A stretch of DNA of 64,000 bases from Geosiphon pyriformis (GCA_016748015.1 JAAOMT010000135.1:1135582-1199581); one strand, 5' to 3'. Numbered from the stretch's first letter, positions 48,240 through 62,525 are shown. Numbers and translations are program-made. Notes: generated by a model not told the origin, from the sequence alone.

Positions 48240-51130
48240 AGATTTAAAAAAGTTCAACTTAGAACTTGCAAATCCAAAAGTCTATAATTAAACAAACACC
48301 CTAAAATGCCTGGAAAATTAGCAAAAAACACCACTAATACTATTTTGGTCTTGGTTTGTATCTGCTTAAAAGACTTCAAACTATACAAGAATAGAGGATA
48401 CAGTATTTTACTAAGAAAGTTATACAGCAATTTGGCCTTAAATTTAAGATTATTTCTAATTATAACATTTTACTTATGATACATATTTGATAAGATAAAA
48501 CTAAACTAAGATCTATAAAAAATTATGAGTTGTAAAACAACCAATATTAAATAAAAAAACTGCTTATTCATAATAACTTTTCTAAGCATTACATTGACAA
48601 AAAACTAGACATCAGAGTAAATCTTAGCCAAATTTGGCTTAGACAACTCTTTAATTAACAAAAAAATTCTTAAATATCTGTATGCCATATTTTTTTTGGT
48701 AATTAAAATTGACAAGCCACTAACTTTTAAAAAAACAACCTTGATATATTAATTAATAAAAATAGTCATTATTTTTTCATTGTTAATTGAAATATTATTG
48801 ATTATAAAAAATTTACTTACAATATTTAAAGCATATTAATAGAAGCCTAACTGTTTCCAATTCAAATCATGTTGTTAACAAAAGCACTAGCCACAAAAAA
48901 AAAACATCTTATCATTATTTTTAATTTTGTCTGTCTTGACCACAAACCTAGTATCAATTTAATATCTGCACAAATGTTTATGCTTTTTAATTTTACACAG
49001 AAGTAGATCATAAAAAATTTTTCAAAAAAAAAGTAAAAAAACTTTATCTTAATCCAACTTATTATGTACTTTGTAGCCATCTAAAAATTCAAAATTAGTT
49101 ATTATTCTATTGATTCTATTTTTATATATGCTTCCAAAAAATTTTACAAACCACTTACATATCTTGATTTGTCATAAACTAGCTTTTAGATGATACCATC
49201 CAATTGAGTTGTAGGCTTTGCAAATATTCTATAAGACCAACCAAAGTTTTTTGTTTTTTTTCAAAGTATTTTCAATTACAGATTCAACTGCAAACACTAA
49301 AGACTAAGTAAAAAACCTCTTAATACTAAAAAATTATCTTTTTAGAGAACATTAAACTTGCTATACACAGCTGAAATTCAATTAGAAAGAATTTTGGAAA
49401 GAGTTTTTCTAGTTATTTCAATTAAAACAATAAAGTGGGTGTTCATTAAAATTTTATTTCAATTATATAATTTAAGAATCATTAAAATCCAGACTCTTTT
49501 CCATAAAACAAAAACATTACTAAGAGACAAATATGTATTTAACAATTGTAAAAGAAGTCTTACTATACTGTTATCACTATGCTTTCAAAGTTTGTTGAAA
49601 ATACTAAACAAATTAGCAGCTTTATTATCAAACAGACCACCAATTACCAAAAACAATTCTTTCTTATTAATTTTTTTTATTATTTCAAAAAAAGTATTAT
49701 TATTTATATAGTCTAATAGTACATATTGGTAAGTCTAGAGATTAGGCATTACCAGAGACATAATTTGCTTTCTAGTCCAACTTTTTATAATTTTGTAAAC
49801 ACTAATCTTTATTTCATCTAGTTTTAAAACCAACTCACTATCTACCACCAAGTAATTTAAAACTATCTTGTAAAAAAACTGGTTTAGAATATTTCTGATC
49901 ATACTTTTTTTATTAAAGCAAAAGTTTTCTATGTGTTTTTTAATAGCTTTTTGGATAGATGTCTTTTTAGCTAACTTTGACTTATACAGTTTAGACTTTC
50001 TGTACTTTTTGCAAACAATTGATAAATATTTAAAAATATTCACTAATTTTATGTTATTTTAAACTATTTTTATAATCTTAAAATTTTTTATACTATTCAA
50101 ATTTAACTACTTTTTAACAAGATAATTGAATTCAAGTATGTTACCTGAGTTTAGCATCCTAACAATCTTAATAACTAACAGTTTCAATTCAAAAAACTTA
50201 AAAGAATGTTTATTTTTTGTATATTAAAACTCACTAAACCAAAATCTAAAAAATGTCTTATTAGTAGATTCAATTATTGTCATATTTAACAGCCTTTATA
50301 TACTATTCAAATCTTTATAAATTTTTGTTTCTAAAAACTTATTCATTATGACAACATATTTAGTAGAAAAACATTTCCTAAACTATATCCTTTATTTTGA
50401 ACTTTTAATGGTTTCTATTAGCTTGCTTATGCAGATTATTTAAGCAAATATTCAGTAGACTACCCAATCCAATTACTACAGAAATTGTCTTGTGGTTTAT
50501 ATCAAAAAAATCAAAAACAAAATTGACTTTATGATCAGCAACTATAGAAAACAAACTTTTACTTATAAAAATATAGTTAATAACCTTTTTAACACTTTTT
50601 AAATTGCTTTAAGTAGAAACTTTAATTAGCAAATGTTTATTAAATGAATTAACCAAACTTAAACTTAAACAAAACTTGAAATTAGTACTTTTTTTGGATC
50701 TGTTCTCATTGAAATTCCCACTTATAATTATGAAATTACTGGAATTAATCACATTAACAATAAAAAAGTTGATTATTAAAGCCTGATTAAACTTAGCTTT
50801 AGCAAATACATCAGTATATAAGCCCAAAATTGTGACTAAAAATTTGTTCTTAAAAAAAAGCCACACCAAAATAATTCAACCAGAAATTTTTTCTATTTTA
50901 AAAACATATCAAGCCAAAAAATTGTTCATAATAATAGCCATTTTTGTACCAAGAAAACTCTTATCCAAACCAGAAATAAAAATTTTAATCTTATTAAACT
51001 TATTTATAATCTATGGCCTAATACTAAATTTTAATTTCATTTCTGTAATGATTGAAACCATATTTTCTGATTTCATATACCAACAAACAATGTCTTTTTG
51101 CTTGGCTAGAACATTAATATTTTGAATATT
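48240..51130 (-). pseudogene. LINE L4 endonuclease, linker and reverse transcriptase
   Basis: Endonuclease fragment 50,869-50,609 (FIIISGNFNENRSKKSTNFK, where the catalytic Asp of GDFNEN is Asn), linker 50,043-49,735 (KKHIENFCFNKKSMIRNILN), and a reverse transcriptase fragment 49,080-48,862. The active-site segment (about 48,890-48,870, VNNMI) has FVDD changed to VNN. Stops throughout. Confidence 0.7.
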
Positions 51131-51149
51131 GCATGTAGTAAATTTCTAA

Positions 51150-53010
51150 ACCAAATTACTTATTAAAACAAAGAAAGTACCAAAAAATTTAATTTAGTAC
51201 ACAATTAATCTAATCTTACCAAAACTGAATTAACAGAAACTTTAAGAGCCATCATTTTAGATTTCAATTTACCAACTTTGGTGGTCAAAACTTTTGATCT
51301 ATTTAAACTCAAATTTGGAATTATATTACTAATAGCTAAAGAAAAAAAAAAGAATAATACAAGTGGATTATTCAAAACCATATCCAAATTCAATTTTAAA
51401 TTTAAAGAAACAAACTTTACAGAAGATAGAAATTAAAAAACGAATACCAAGAGTACCAGATTTACAGTGTTTAACTTTTATACAATATTTGAAACTTAAT
51501 CAACCAAAAGCTTCAGAAAGCATTTTAAAAAAGCCAAGCAAGCATTAATAAATAAATTATTTTAGATAACTACAAGACTTTTTTTTACACATAATATATC
51601 AGAAAAAAGAGATTTAGAATCAGAACTAAAACAAATATTATCAGAGAAAGAAACAAGTAAAACCATTTGTGCCCAAAATTTGCTATTAGAGACAGCAAAA
51701 TAGAAAATAAAAACATTTTTTTTAATATATAATCTAGCCAATTGAAAACAATTCTTTTTTAAAACAATTCTTTTATATATTTCTTAAAAAGCAAGACACA
51801 AATACTTGATGTATTATACTCTAAAGCTGAATGTTTGAAATATTCATATTTCTTACAACAAATCAGATTTATCTTAACTTAAAAAAGCTTGATACTATTT
51901 AAAATAGGTTCTATGTAAAAAGCTAATTCTAAATTCTTCTCTGATTTAAAGTTAATTACTGTACAGTAAACTCTATTACCAGTATTAAATAAACAGTTTA
52001 TAATACAAGTTTTCTTATCAGCTCTTTTTAATAAAGTACCAAAATTATAAGCTGTTGTTCTTATCAGCAAAGTAAACAAAAACATCTTAAAATAATTTTT
52101 TAACATCCAAATATTATAATCTCTCATAGTTTTTATCACATATACTAAGTTTTTCTTAATTAAAAATGACTATTTAGCTACTAACTAATTTGCTTAACTC
52201 AATTTGGTAAATTTTATCACAGTTTTTTGCCATAGACCAATTAATTATAATTAGATCAACACAATTTGACTAAACTTAGATACTGTAGTGACAATTATTT
52301 TTTTGATTACCACAGTTCAATTTGACCTAATTTTTTGTTTTTTAATATTATTATTTATAATAATTCTCTTATCTTTGGTTAATAATGTGGTCTTTTTTAT
52401 ATTTTTTTTAAATGTAAATATTAATCAAATGATTTTTTCAAATTTTGAAAGAGTAGTAGTTCTTCTAAAACTGTTAATTAATGAAAACAATTTTCTAATA
52501 TACTGAGTCTTTGTTATTACTGATTTGTTTTTAATTGCTAAAATATTGACATCCAATGCAAAAAACTTTTTAACAAATATTTCAACTTATGTTTTAATAA
52601 TTTTAAGATTAATTTATTTTCTGTCCAAAGAAACAAATAAATAAGAAGGAAAAAAAATCTTATTATTATTCATGTTGTAGTTAGAGAAACCAATTGAAAA
52701 ACTGAAAACAGCACTAATATTAATTTACTTAGCTTTAAAAATATTTGTTCTAGAGTTAAACTGCTTTTTTTTTTTACTACTTACCCTATAATCATTATTA
52801 TTATTAAAGTTAACCACTCTAAAAGTATTTTCATTTGTATTTATTCCAGCAAACTAACTAACAATATGCTTTGAATTGCCAAAACTCAAATTTGCTTTGT
52901 TACTTGAATGTTTAATCTTGTTAAAAGAAATTTTTTGTTTTTAAGTCAAGCTTTTACTAATTGAATCCAATACCAAAACTCTGGTAGGCTTTTTTTTAAC
53001 TGCAAAACCA
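51150..53010 (-). pseudogene. LINE L4 ORF1 (decayed)
   Basis: Pieces at 52,139-51,879 (LLIRTTAYNFGTLLKRADKK, TCIINCLFNTGNRVYCTVIN) and 51,393-51,205 (KVLTTKVGKLKSKMMALKVS) align with ORF1 of the young copy. The zinc-knuckle Cys codons between them are unreadable. Confidence 0.65.
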
Positions 53011-53179
53011 CTTATAATAGCAGCTAATTTAATAACAAAAAGATTTGTTTCTTGAGAATTGTAAAAAGTAAATTTAAAACAGAAAAAACAAAAAACTTTT
53101 TTTAAAATTTATGCTCTTTGGAAAATTTTGGACATAAAAGAAAAAAAGTTTTTTTATAGTATTTTTATTTTAAAATTAT

Positions 53180-53475
53180 CAAAACATTAATAATATTATT
53201 AAATAAATTTGGAATGATACCAGTTGTGTTTTACAATTTGGTATTATGTTTATCAAATAGAATGGTTTGTTTGCTTGGTATTAATAAGTTTTGGTTTTTA
53301 TAAATTTTGTTTGTTTTTTTCTGGTCTAAATAATAGACCAATAGTTTATATAGAAGTTTAGTATTATCTTAATTGGTTTAAATAACTGGTTATATATAGT
53401 AAAGACATAAATTACATCTAACTGAAGTTTCTAATTTTAATTCTGTATATTAAATAGTAATTGAACTGCACTTAT
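53180..53475 (+). mobile_element. LINE 3' end fragment, plus orientation
   Basis: Reads ILFVFFWSK-like C-terminal sequence, then the tail module (TTGGTTTAAATAACTGGTTA, 53,365-53,475). 5'-truncated; it lies tail-away from copy L4, whose 5' end is at 53,157. Confidence 0.6.
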
Positions 53476-55640
53476 AAATAAAATAAATAAATTTTTATTA
53501 TATTAATAAAATTTAATTAATTAATAACATAAATAAAAAAATAATTTTATAAATTGTTGTTGTTACTAAATTTTTTATTATATTTTATATTAATATAAAA
53601 TCTGTAAAAAATATTGTATTATTATTTATAATAATTTAAATTTTTAACAAAACAGGAAACAAACAAATAAATTATAATTTAATATATTATAATTTAATAT
53701 GTTTTAGTTAAAACTTGAAGTAACAAAAGTTTTTTTTTAATATTGGCAATAAACATTAAAAAAATAGTTGTAAACTTTTTATTATTATTTAATATTTTTA
53801 ATTACAAATTTATTAGTTTTTATTGTTGTTGTTGTTTTTTATAATTTTATAATTATTTTAAATAACAAATTTTTTCAATAATTTTAACAATTTAAAAATT
53901 TATATTATTATGTAAATAATTATTTTTTATAAATATGCAAAAAAATTTAATTGAAAAAAATTATTTATAGGTTATAACTTAACAACAAATTTTTTATTGA
54001 AAAAAAATTTGGCAATTTAAAAATACAAAACATAAAATTATATGCTAATAAATAGAATAAATTTTATAAATAATAAATACAAATTTAATTTTTTTATTGA
54101 ATATTTTTTACTAATTAAATATTAGATATTAAATTAAAAGTTTTATCATTAATATTTTGTTGTAGTATTTTTATTTTAAAGTTATTAAAATATTAAATAA
54201 ATTTTTATTATACTAATAAAATTTAGTTAATTAATAATATAAATAAAAAATAATTTTATAAACTATTATTGTTGTTGGTTTTTTATTATATTTATTTTTT
54301 ATATTAATACAATTTATAATAATTTAAATTTTTAATAAAACAGAAAACAAACAAACAAATTATTATTTTTTGTATTGAAATCTAATATGTTTTGGTTAAA
54401 ACTTAAAGTTTTTTTACTTTTTAATATTAGTAATAAATATTAAAAAAATTAAAAGCTATAAATTTTTTTTTGTTATTTGAAAATAATTTTATTATTTTAA
54501 TTTAAAATTATTTGTATTTGTAAACAAATTATTTATTAAACAGTCAAAATATCAAATAATAAATATTTTTTATTATATTTGTTTTTAAGATATGTAATTT
54601 ATTAAAGCATAATATATCAAAAAAAAATCAAAAAAATTAAAACAAACATAATTTATTTACAAATTTATAAATTTATTGTATTATAAAAAGATTTGTTAAA
54701 TATTTAGTATTTTTAATTACAAGTTTATTAATTCTTACTAATATTATTTTTTTCAACTTTGTTTTTTTTTTAAATAACAAATTTTTTTAACAATTTTAAT
54801 TAAATTTAAAAATTTATATTATTATATAAAAATTTGGTTAAAAAAAATTGTTTATAAATTACAATTTAATAACATAATTTTTTACTAAAAAAAATATTTT
54901 TAAGTACTTAATACAATAAAAATATAATAATATTAATTAATTTAATTTAATTTTAAAACTACTAATTTGAATTAAACCAATATTTAAATACTTAATTTAT
55001 AAAGCCAATTTAAATTCTAAAATAGGATTAATTAAGATTAATATTTTATCTTAATTAAAACAGTTTTAATATAATAAAAATTTTTTGTTATAAAAATTAT
55101 TTTTAAGACAAACAAAATTATAAAAAAATCTGCATTATAAAAAAACTAAATTTGTAAATTATATAATAAAATTAAATTAAGTAATTAATTTAATTTTTAT
55201 TTTATAATAATAAATTTATTTTTTGTTTATTTTGTTTGATTTTTATTAATTATATTTACTATTATTATTTATTATTATTAAATTAATATTATTAAAAAAT
55301 AAATAATTGCAATTTTAATTATTATTATTTTAATAGTTATTATTTTTATATTAAATATGTGTTTTATTTTGTTAAAAATTGTTTAATAAAATTTTAAATA
55401 TTAAAATTACAACATAATTTTAAACCAAATATATAAATATTAAATAATTTTTAAAATTAAATTTTTATTTTTTAAAAAAAATAATATAATCTGTTTTAAA
55501 TAAAAGTTGAAAATATAATAAATAATAATTAGTTATTAAATATTATATTTTAAATAAAAACTTAAAATTTGTTATATATTTAAGTTAATTTAAAATTATG
55601 TATTATTTAAATTATATTTTTTATAAAATAAATATTATAC
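53476..55640. repeat. AT-saturated tandem duplication, no gene
   Basis: Two direct copies of about 690 bp (about 53,490-54,175 and 54,180-54,900). Shared landmarks: AATTTTTAATAAAACAG or AACAAAACAG, AATATGTTTTGGTTAAAACT or AATATGTTTTAGTTAAAACT, and TTTTTAATTACAAGTTTATTA or TTTTTAATTACAAATTTATTA. From 54,900 to 55,640 it is A/T only, with poly-A and poly-T and no coding signal. It is probably an old, unclassified transposon repeat. Confidence 0.55.
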
Positions 55641-55644
55641 AATT

Positions 55645-55780
55645 ATTTAACTTAAATAAATACATAACTGGCCATATATAATAAAAACATAAGTTGCATT
55701 TAGTTTGAGCTACTTAGTTTGGTTTTATGTACTAGATAACAATTAAGTTTTACTTATTAAACATTTTAAATAAATGCTAA
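55645..55780 (+). repeat. Isolated LINE 3' tail module, plus orientation
   Basis: AAATACATAACTGGCCATATA, ATAAAAACATAAGTTGCATTTAG, and TGAGCTACTTAGTTTGGTTT. This is the same tail as at 9,206 and 27,756 but without a body: a very short 5'-truncated insertion. Confidence 0.65.
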
Positions 55781-56027
55781 AAATTTAGTACATAAATTAA
55801 AAAAAGTTGTAATTATGAATAATTTATAAAATAAAAACAAGTTTTGTTTTTATTATTTTTGTAATTTTTTTTTTTTTATATTCATTTAACGAGTGAAGTC
55901 CAACTACTACCTAGTACATAGAACCAAACCAAGTGGCTCAAACTAAACGCGATTCACGCACTTTCTACATGTGGTTAGCCATTTAGGCCAAACAAGGCAA
56001 CACTATACACTTAAATTAACACATGGA

Positions 56028-59000
56028 TTACCATTCAAACCGGAAAAAAAAACAAGGCCTGTGATGGCCAAAACTTACAGCAAAAGACTCCACAATGCCA
56101 AGCAACCTGATCATGCCATCCAAAAGCATAGAAGTCATGCAATGCGACAGTCTTAACACCAAACCATCATCACCAACCAAACCTGCCTTCTCCATGTTCA
56201 CCCTAAATTTAGACCTAGCCAATCATACCTTAGATTAATGTAACTCAACCAAATACTTCACAAAGTCAACAATCACATTAGAAGCACACTTAATATCCTC
56301 AAAAATGCCAACAGCCTCTGCACACCAATCCTTAAGTGCAAATCCTCTACACAAAACTAAATACAAGCCAATGTCTGACTGGCAGAGATCAAAAGTCCTC
56401 AAAACAGAGGAAAAAGACGAGTTACACGCACCAGCCATGGAAATCCAACAAGCAAATACCTCTGACAGAATATCCTCCCACACATAAACATCTCGAGAAC
56501 AAGTAAAAACGTGGTTGGGCAACTCCACCTTATCATACAACAAATACTGAACACCAGGATAACATTTATTGTACAATTTTTTGCAAACAGCCACCAGCAA
56601 TCTTCTATGTAGAGTCTTTATCAAGTATGTGCGAAGACTCGCCAATTTCCGGCTGGTAAATCCAGCAAGCATGTGCAAGTCAGGATGCCAGACCCATGCA
56701 GAAATGTCACAATCAAAACACTGCAACAGAATAACTGGAACCACATTATAACCCGGACCAGCCTCCCAATGAGCATGACAAACAGATCTAAAAACATCCC
56801 TAACGAAGTGACAAGCATTACCTGAAACCGCAGTACCCTCAACCAACAAAAAACACTCACAAACTCCAGACGGCAAAGAAATGGGAGAGCCAGCAGCCTT
56901 ACCAGCCAGTGCATCAGCTTGATCATTGCCAGGAACTCCAGAATGACTCTTGATCTTAACCCAACTCACAGCAAGATCTTTATCCCTAATCAAATTGGCA
57001 ACATGTCTTCTCTCAATCCAACAATGATTGCAAAAGTCAGGGACAACAAAAGCCAATTCAGACACACACACATCAATGGCAGCTTGACTGTCGAGATGCA
57101 AAACCACTGAACAGAAGAAAGGAATGCATTCCAGAGCAAGAGCCACAGCCTGCAATTCCGACAGAGTTGAAGATAAAAGCCCACATACACCAACACCAAC
57201 TCTTGCATCCAAAGCAAGAAAATAAGCAGTAGTCCCACTAACCATGCTGGAGGAGCCAGCTGATTTCAATGAACCATCAGTATAAACATCCAAAGAGTCA
57301 GACCAAACTTCAAGTAGACTATTTCGCACAAAAGCAAACTGTTCAAAGTCCAAAACACTACAGCCCAAAGAACCACCAGCATTATCAGCAGCATGTGGCG
57401 CCAAGCCCTTATCCAGCAAAAACTTATGCGTGACATTGAACCAATGAGGCACAGGGCCCCTGGGATCAAGTTTTTTCCAATGACGAAAAGTCTTCCAATC
57501 CATTATAGCACCTTTTTTGTCAAGAAGTCTATTACCAAAGACAACCCCAAAACGCTTCAGAGAATGAACACAACTAAGAAACAAGGACTTCTCCAAAATC
57601 ACAGGCATAGAAAAAACACCAGGATCCCTAAAAGCACTAGGCAGAATGTTTGCCAAAGACAGCTCACAATCCAAAAAAATTCTGACCATACCAGCTAAAA
57701 AATTGTTCACAGGACTAACATGCAGCTTGACTGGAAACTGCAATAGATTCAAAGGCGTCCACCCAAGAACCTGCAAATCCAAGAAGTGATGAAGAAACAA
57801 CCGACCAAAAATACCCAGAGCATTCGAAAAAGAGATTACAGCAGCCACTTTGCTTTCGGATTGTATCTGATTGAAAGGCTTCAAGCCATAAAGAGAAGAA
57901 TGATGCAAAGCTTCATTCGGGAAGTCACGAGACAAGCAAGTCTTAGACCTGAGACCCTTCCTTACCAAAACGTCCCACTTGTGGCATATACCAGAGAAAA
58001 CAAAACTAAACTGCATTCTGTAACTAATAATTGGCTGCAAAACAGCTAAGACCAAATAAGAAAACTGCTTGTCCATGATGGCTTTCCTGAGTACTACATT
58101 GGTAAAAAAACGGACATCCGAGTGTGTCTTGGCCAAACTAGGTTTGAACAACCCTTTAGTCGACAAAAAGATTCCCAGATATCTGTGAGCTTCACCCTTT
58201 TTTGCTATAGAGATCGGCTGATCACTAATACTTAATAAAGCAACCTTGACACCCTGATTAATTGGAATGACCACTGTCTTCTCATTATTAATTGAAATAT
58301 TATTGATAGAAAAAAATTCACTAGCAATATTAAAAGCATACTGCATGGAAGCCTGGCAATTTTCTACCCAAATTGTATCATCCACAAAAGCACCAGCAGC
58401 AAAAAAGGAGGACATTCCACCATTACTCTCAATTCTGTCAGTTCTCGCCACAAACTTAGTGTCAATCCTGTATCCACACAAATGTTCATGCCATTTGACT
58501 TCACACAATAGCGGATCATAGAAGATTCTTCAAAGAAGGGGGGAGAAAACCTTACCTTAATTCAAACCATCATGCACATGATAGCCATCTAACAGACCAA
58601 AATCCATCATGACCCTGTTAACCCTATCATTGTGTATGCCACTAAAGAAACTAATAAACCTACTGCACATCTTGATGCGCTTCAAGTTCACTTCCAAGTG
58701 GTACCACCCAACTGAGTCATATGTTTTACTTATATTCTGCAACACTAAACAAAATTCTCGATTCTTTTCTAAAGCATTCTCAACTATTGAGCTGACAGTA
58801 AACACTGAAGACTGGGTAGATGTACCCTTTAAAACAGAAAAATTATCACCACGCAGAACACCAAACTTGCTACAAGCTGACAAAATCCTGTCAGAAAGAA
58901 TCTTGGAGAGAATCTTTCTGGCAGTCTCAATTAGTGCAATAGGCCGAATGTTCATAAGAATCCCATCCCAGTCATAAGGTTTCGGAATCATTGAAACTCA

Positions 59001-60677
59001 CACTCTCCTCCACAAAGTAGGCACACCCCCAACAACCAAACATGTATTCAACAGCTCCAGAAGGCAATCCAACACCACATCACCACCATGCTTCCACAGC
59101 TCATTAGGAATGCCAGACAAGCCAGCAGCCTTGCCATTAGACAGACCCCCAACAACTGAGAACAGCTTACCCAAACCAATTTCACGCATTATCCCAGAAA
59201 AAGTGTCATTCCGTACATGATCCAGAGGTGCATACTGGTGAGCCCAGAGTTCAAACACCACTGTAAGCACCACCCACTTCCTCGTCCATCTTACCATAAT
59301 CTTGTCTACCTTAGACTTCACCTCCACAGGTTCCAGAACCAAACCATTATTAACAACCAAATGATCAAGAATTACTTTGCAAAAAAGCCGATCCAATACA
59401 CTCCTTATCATGCCCCCTTTATTAAAAGCAAAACTCTCCATGTGTCTCTCTACAGCTCCCCTAATAGAAGCTTTCTCAGCCAACCTTGATTCAAACATCT
59501 TTGCCTTCCTGTATTCTTTGCGACTTGATAACAAGTACTTAAGAAGAACCATACTACTTATATCCAATCAAATCAAATCAGAGAATGCGTAAGCTTTGGC
59601 TTCATCTAAAGTAGACCATTTTCTCATGAGACAATCAACTTCAAACACATCACCAGCGCGAACCACACCAACAATCTTGGCAACGAGTAACTCCAACCCA
59701 AAGAACTTTGAAGAATACTTATTTCTAGAACATTGAAATTCACTAAACTATTGTCTAGAAAAAATCTCATCAGCAGACTCAACCATCACTTTTCCACATA
59801 ATATCCAAATTACTACCAGCTTTGGCATCAAAAAAGAGGTCCTTAATCAACAGAAGCTTAGCTGAAACACAATCTCTAAACTCAGACCACTTGGAAGCAT
59901 CTGCGTCCTTGATCTTGAACTTCCAATGATCCTTGTTAGTCTGCTTGGACAAACTATTCAACTGAACATCCAAAAGTCTGCCCAGACCAACTAACACCAT
60001 GACAGCTTTGTGGTCTGTATTGAAAAATTCTGAGACTGACCCAATCCAATGCTTAGCAACAGCAAAAGACAAATTCTTACTAACCAAAATGTAATCAATA
60101 GTTTTTTCTATCCCTCTCGAGTTGCTCCATGTAGAAGTCTTTGCCAACTGATGGCCAACAAGCAAATTGACCAGACCAAGACCCAAGCAAAACCCATAAC
60201 TTGCACTCCTTCCAGATTCATTTTTGTTAAAATTTCCACCCAAGACAACAAAATTGCTGGTATTAACAGCCTTAGCAATGAATGAATTAACCTCAGATGC
60301 CTGCCTAAAATGAATGCTCGGAGATGCGCCAGCATACAAACCAAGTACAGTCACTGAAAGCTTGTCTTTAAACAAAAGACACACCAAAATAACTCGACTA
60401 GAGATCTCTTCAATCTTAGAAACATGTCGAGCCAATAAACTGTTCATAATAATCGCAATTTCAGCACCAACAAAACCCTTATCCAATCCTGAAGAAAAAA
60501 TTTGCATTCCGTCGAACTTATCTGCAATTTATGACCTAGTAGAAGACCTCAACTTTGTTTTCGTAACAAACAAGACCAAATTGCCAGAATCACGATGCCA
60601 ACATATAACATCCTCCTACTTGGCAGAGACATTGATTCCACGAACATTACATATAGCAAATTTTCAAACCAAACTAC
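56028..60677 (-). pseudogene. LINE L5 ORF2: endonuclease, reverse transcriptase, RNase H
   Basis: Endonuclease 60,650-59,779: VVLGGNFNKN (catalytic Asp of GDFN is Asn), TIDYILVSKNL, then FNTDHKAV with its His intact. Linker 59,567-58,998. Reverse transcriptase: LVLQNISKTYDSVGW (58,750 region) and AFVDDTIWV with the catalytic pair intact at 58,382-58,377. RNase H: VYTDGSLKS, STLSELQAVAL, LHLDSQAAID and GNDQADALAG, all four acidic residues present. A C-terminal zinc finger is spoiled (YLLYDKVE for CLLCGEVE). One 757-codon stretch (58,508-56,235) is open. Stops at 60,666, 60,618, 60,531, 59,000, 58,559 and near 58,513 fit Trp or Gln codons changed by G-to-A or C-to-T. A small deletion causes one frameshift near 59,790. 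Confidence 0.87.
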
Positions 60678-62525
60678 TTATTGAGATGAAAACAGTAAAA
60701 AAGAACCCAAATCAGAACACAAGAGATCCAATCTCGCCAAAACAGAACCAACTAAAGCCTCCAGAGCCAACATTTTAGACTTCAAGCCACCCACTTTGGT
60801 GGTCAGAACCTTTGAACTACTTGAACTGAAACCCACATCCAACTCAGTATTTGAGAGAAGAGGAGAGAATAACGTCAACGCGTTATCCAAAACCATATCT
60901 GAGTCCAAAACAGGAGCCACAGGTACAGAGCCAACCAAAGAAGGAGTATTAGAAGATGGCACCATAGACACCAATTCAACAAAATTCAATTTCCTAAGAA
61001 TGCCAGAAACCTGGTCAGCCAAAAGTTCAAGAGAGCGCTTCAAAGACGCCAACCAAGCATCCAAGGGAGACCCATCAATTGGGAAGGAGGGAACACCACC
61101 AACCAAACCCAAAGCACTTGACAAAGAGAGGCCAAAACCAAAACCAGAACCAGAGGGAGAGCCACCAGCAGAGGAAGCAAGAGAGACCATCTGAGCCCAA
61201 AATTTGCCACCAAAGGCAGCAGGGTGAGAGATAGGAACATTTTTCTTTGCATATAACTTGGCTAAATAAAAGTAATCTGCACTGAAAACATGTCTTTCTT
61301 TTTTTAAAGCAATAGAAGGTGCAGAAACAGAAACATCAGAAGCATCGCATTCCAAGGCTGAGTGTCCAAATCTCCCACACTTTTCGCACCGAACCAAGCC
61401 TATAGCCCAAGAAAGTCTCACACTGCCAAAAATCAGTTCTGTGCAAAAAGCAGCTTCCAGTTTCTCCTTAGAATTAAAACCAACCACAGCACAACGAACC
61501 CTATTGTCTATTTCAAATGACCAATTGATAATGCAAGTTTTCCCGTCAGCCTTCTTTAACAGATTGCCAAGATCATGAGCTGTTGTTCTCACCAGCAAAG
61601 TAAACAACAGTGCTCTGAACTGATCTCTAGAAGTCCAAGTCTCATGATCTCCCACAGCCATAGTCACACACACTGAATTTTTCCTGATTAGGAACAACCA
61701 CTTAGAAGCCAATTGTACTGCCTGTTCTGATTTGGCAAACTCAACCACAGTCTTTTGTCATAGCCCAACCAGTTGTATGCAGATTGACTTAATTTCTCCA
61801 AATTCAGTTACTATGGCAATGATCATGTCCTTAGGTGTATCCATGGAAATTTTCTTGATTACTACGGCCCAATCTGAGCGAATTCCTTGTCTTTTGAGAT
61901 CACTGTTTACGATGATCCCCTTTTCCCTAGCCAATAATGTAGCTCTTTCCATGCTTTCTTCAGACATGAATGTAGATCTGATGATCCCTTCAAATTTTGA
62001 GGGGGTAGTGGCCCCCCCAAAACCATTGATTCCTGAAAATAATTTCCTTATGACCTGAGTCTTGGCCGTTGCCAATTTCTCTTCTACAGCCAAAAGATTA
62101 ATGTCCAAAGTGAATGATTTTTTCATGGCGACTTCCACTTGAGTTTTAATGATTTTGGGATCCACCTACACCTTATCCAAAGAGAAAAACTTACAGGGGG
62201 GAAGAGAGACTTCCTCTTCTTCCTCCATGTTATAATTAATAGAGCCGAGAGGGAAGCTGACAGTCATACTATTATTGAAACACTTGGCTTAAAACGTATT
62301 CATCCTGGAATCAGATACTTCTTTACTTTCGGAAGCTTCTCCATCAGTATTCATGCCATTAAACTACCTGACCACACAACCAGACCCACTATTTTTGAGA
62401 GTTGCACCACTACTTGAGAGCTTGGTACTACTGGGGAGTTTCTTGATTTTATGACCTGAACCACCACCAACCAAACTAGTGGTCAAAACTCTGGCTGACC
62501 TTCTCTTAACACTAGAACCACTCAT
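60678..62525 (-). pseudogene. LINE L5 ORF1: nucleic-acid-binding protein with CCHC zinc knuckle
   Basis: ATG at 62,525, then one frame to 60,678 (about 615 codons) interrupted by TAG (62,366), TAA (62,291), TAG (62,168) and TGA (61,760). N-terminus basic and Ser-rich (SGSSVKRRSARVL). An RRM-like middle (LLFTLLVRTTAHDLGNLLKK, DNRVRCAVVGF) precedes an intact zinc knuckle, CEKCGRFGHSALEC, near 61,380-61,340. A Ser/Gly/Pro-rich linker and a short helical segment (KVLTTKVGGLKSKMLALEAL) follow. It packages the element RNA. ORF2 begins in another frame shortly after its stop. Confidence 0.85.

Larger units (their letters stand above)
46388..53157 (-). mobile_element. Full-length but saturated-decay LINE copy L4
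   Basis: About 6.77 kb, collinear from end to end with the young copy. It has a 5' end with the same AAAAAACTTTTT/AAAGAGCAT-type leader (53,157), ORF1 (about 53,000-51,150), endonuclease (51,130-50,250), linker (50,043-49,735), reverse transcriptase (about 49,700-48,250), RNase H (48,011-47,580), C-terminus (46,853-46,557), 3' tail and an (AAAT)n end at 46,388-46,418. Almost every frame is broken. The RNase H reads VYTNKFLKN where YTDGS is expected, and the third acidic residue is Asn (LNS). Confidence 0.82.

Noticed and set aside
58267-58977. Plus-strand open frames of 84-122 codons across the young LINE
   Set aside because: Shadows of the GC-richer minus-strand ORF2; no motif and no start context.
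60678-62525. Treating L5 ORF1 as two or three separate genes because of internal stops
   Set aside because: All pieces stay in one frame from 62,525, and each stop is one or two transitions away from Trp, Gln or Arg; it is one broken ORF.
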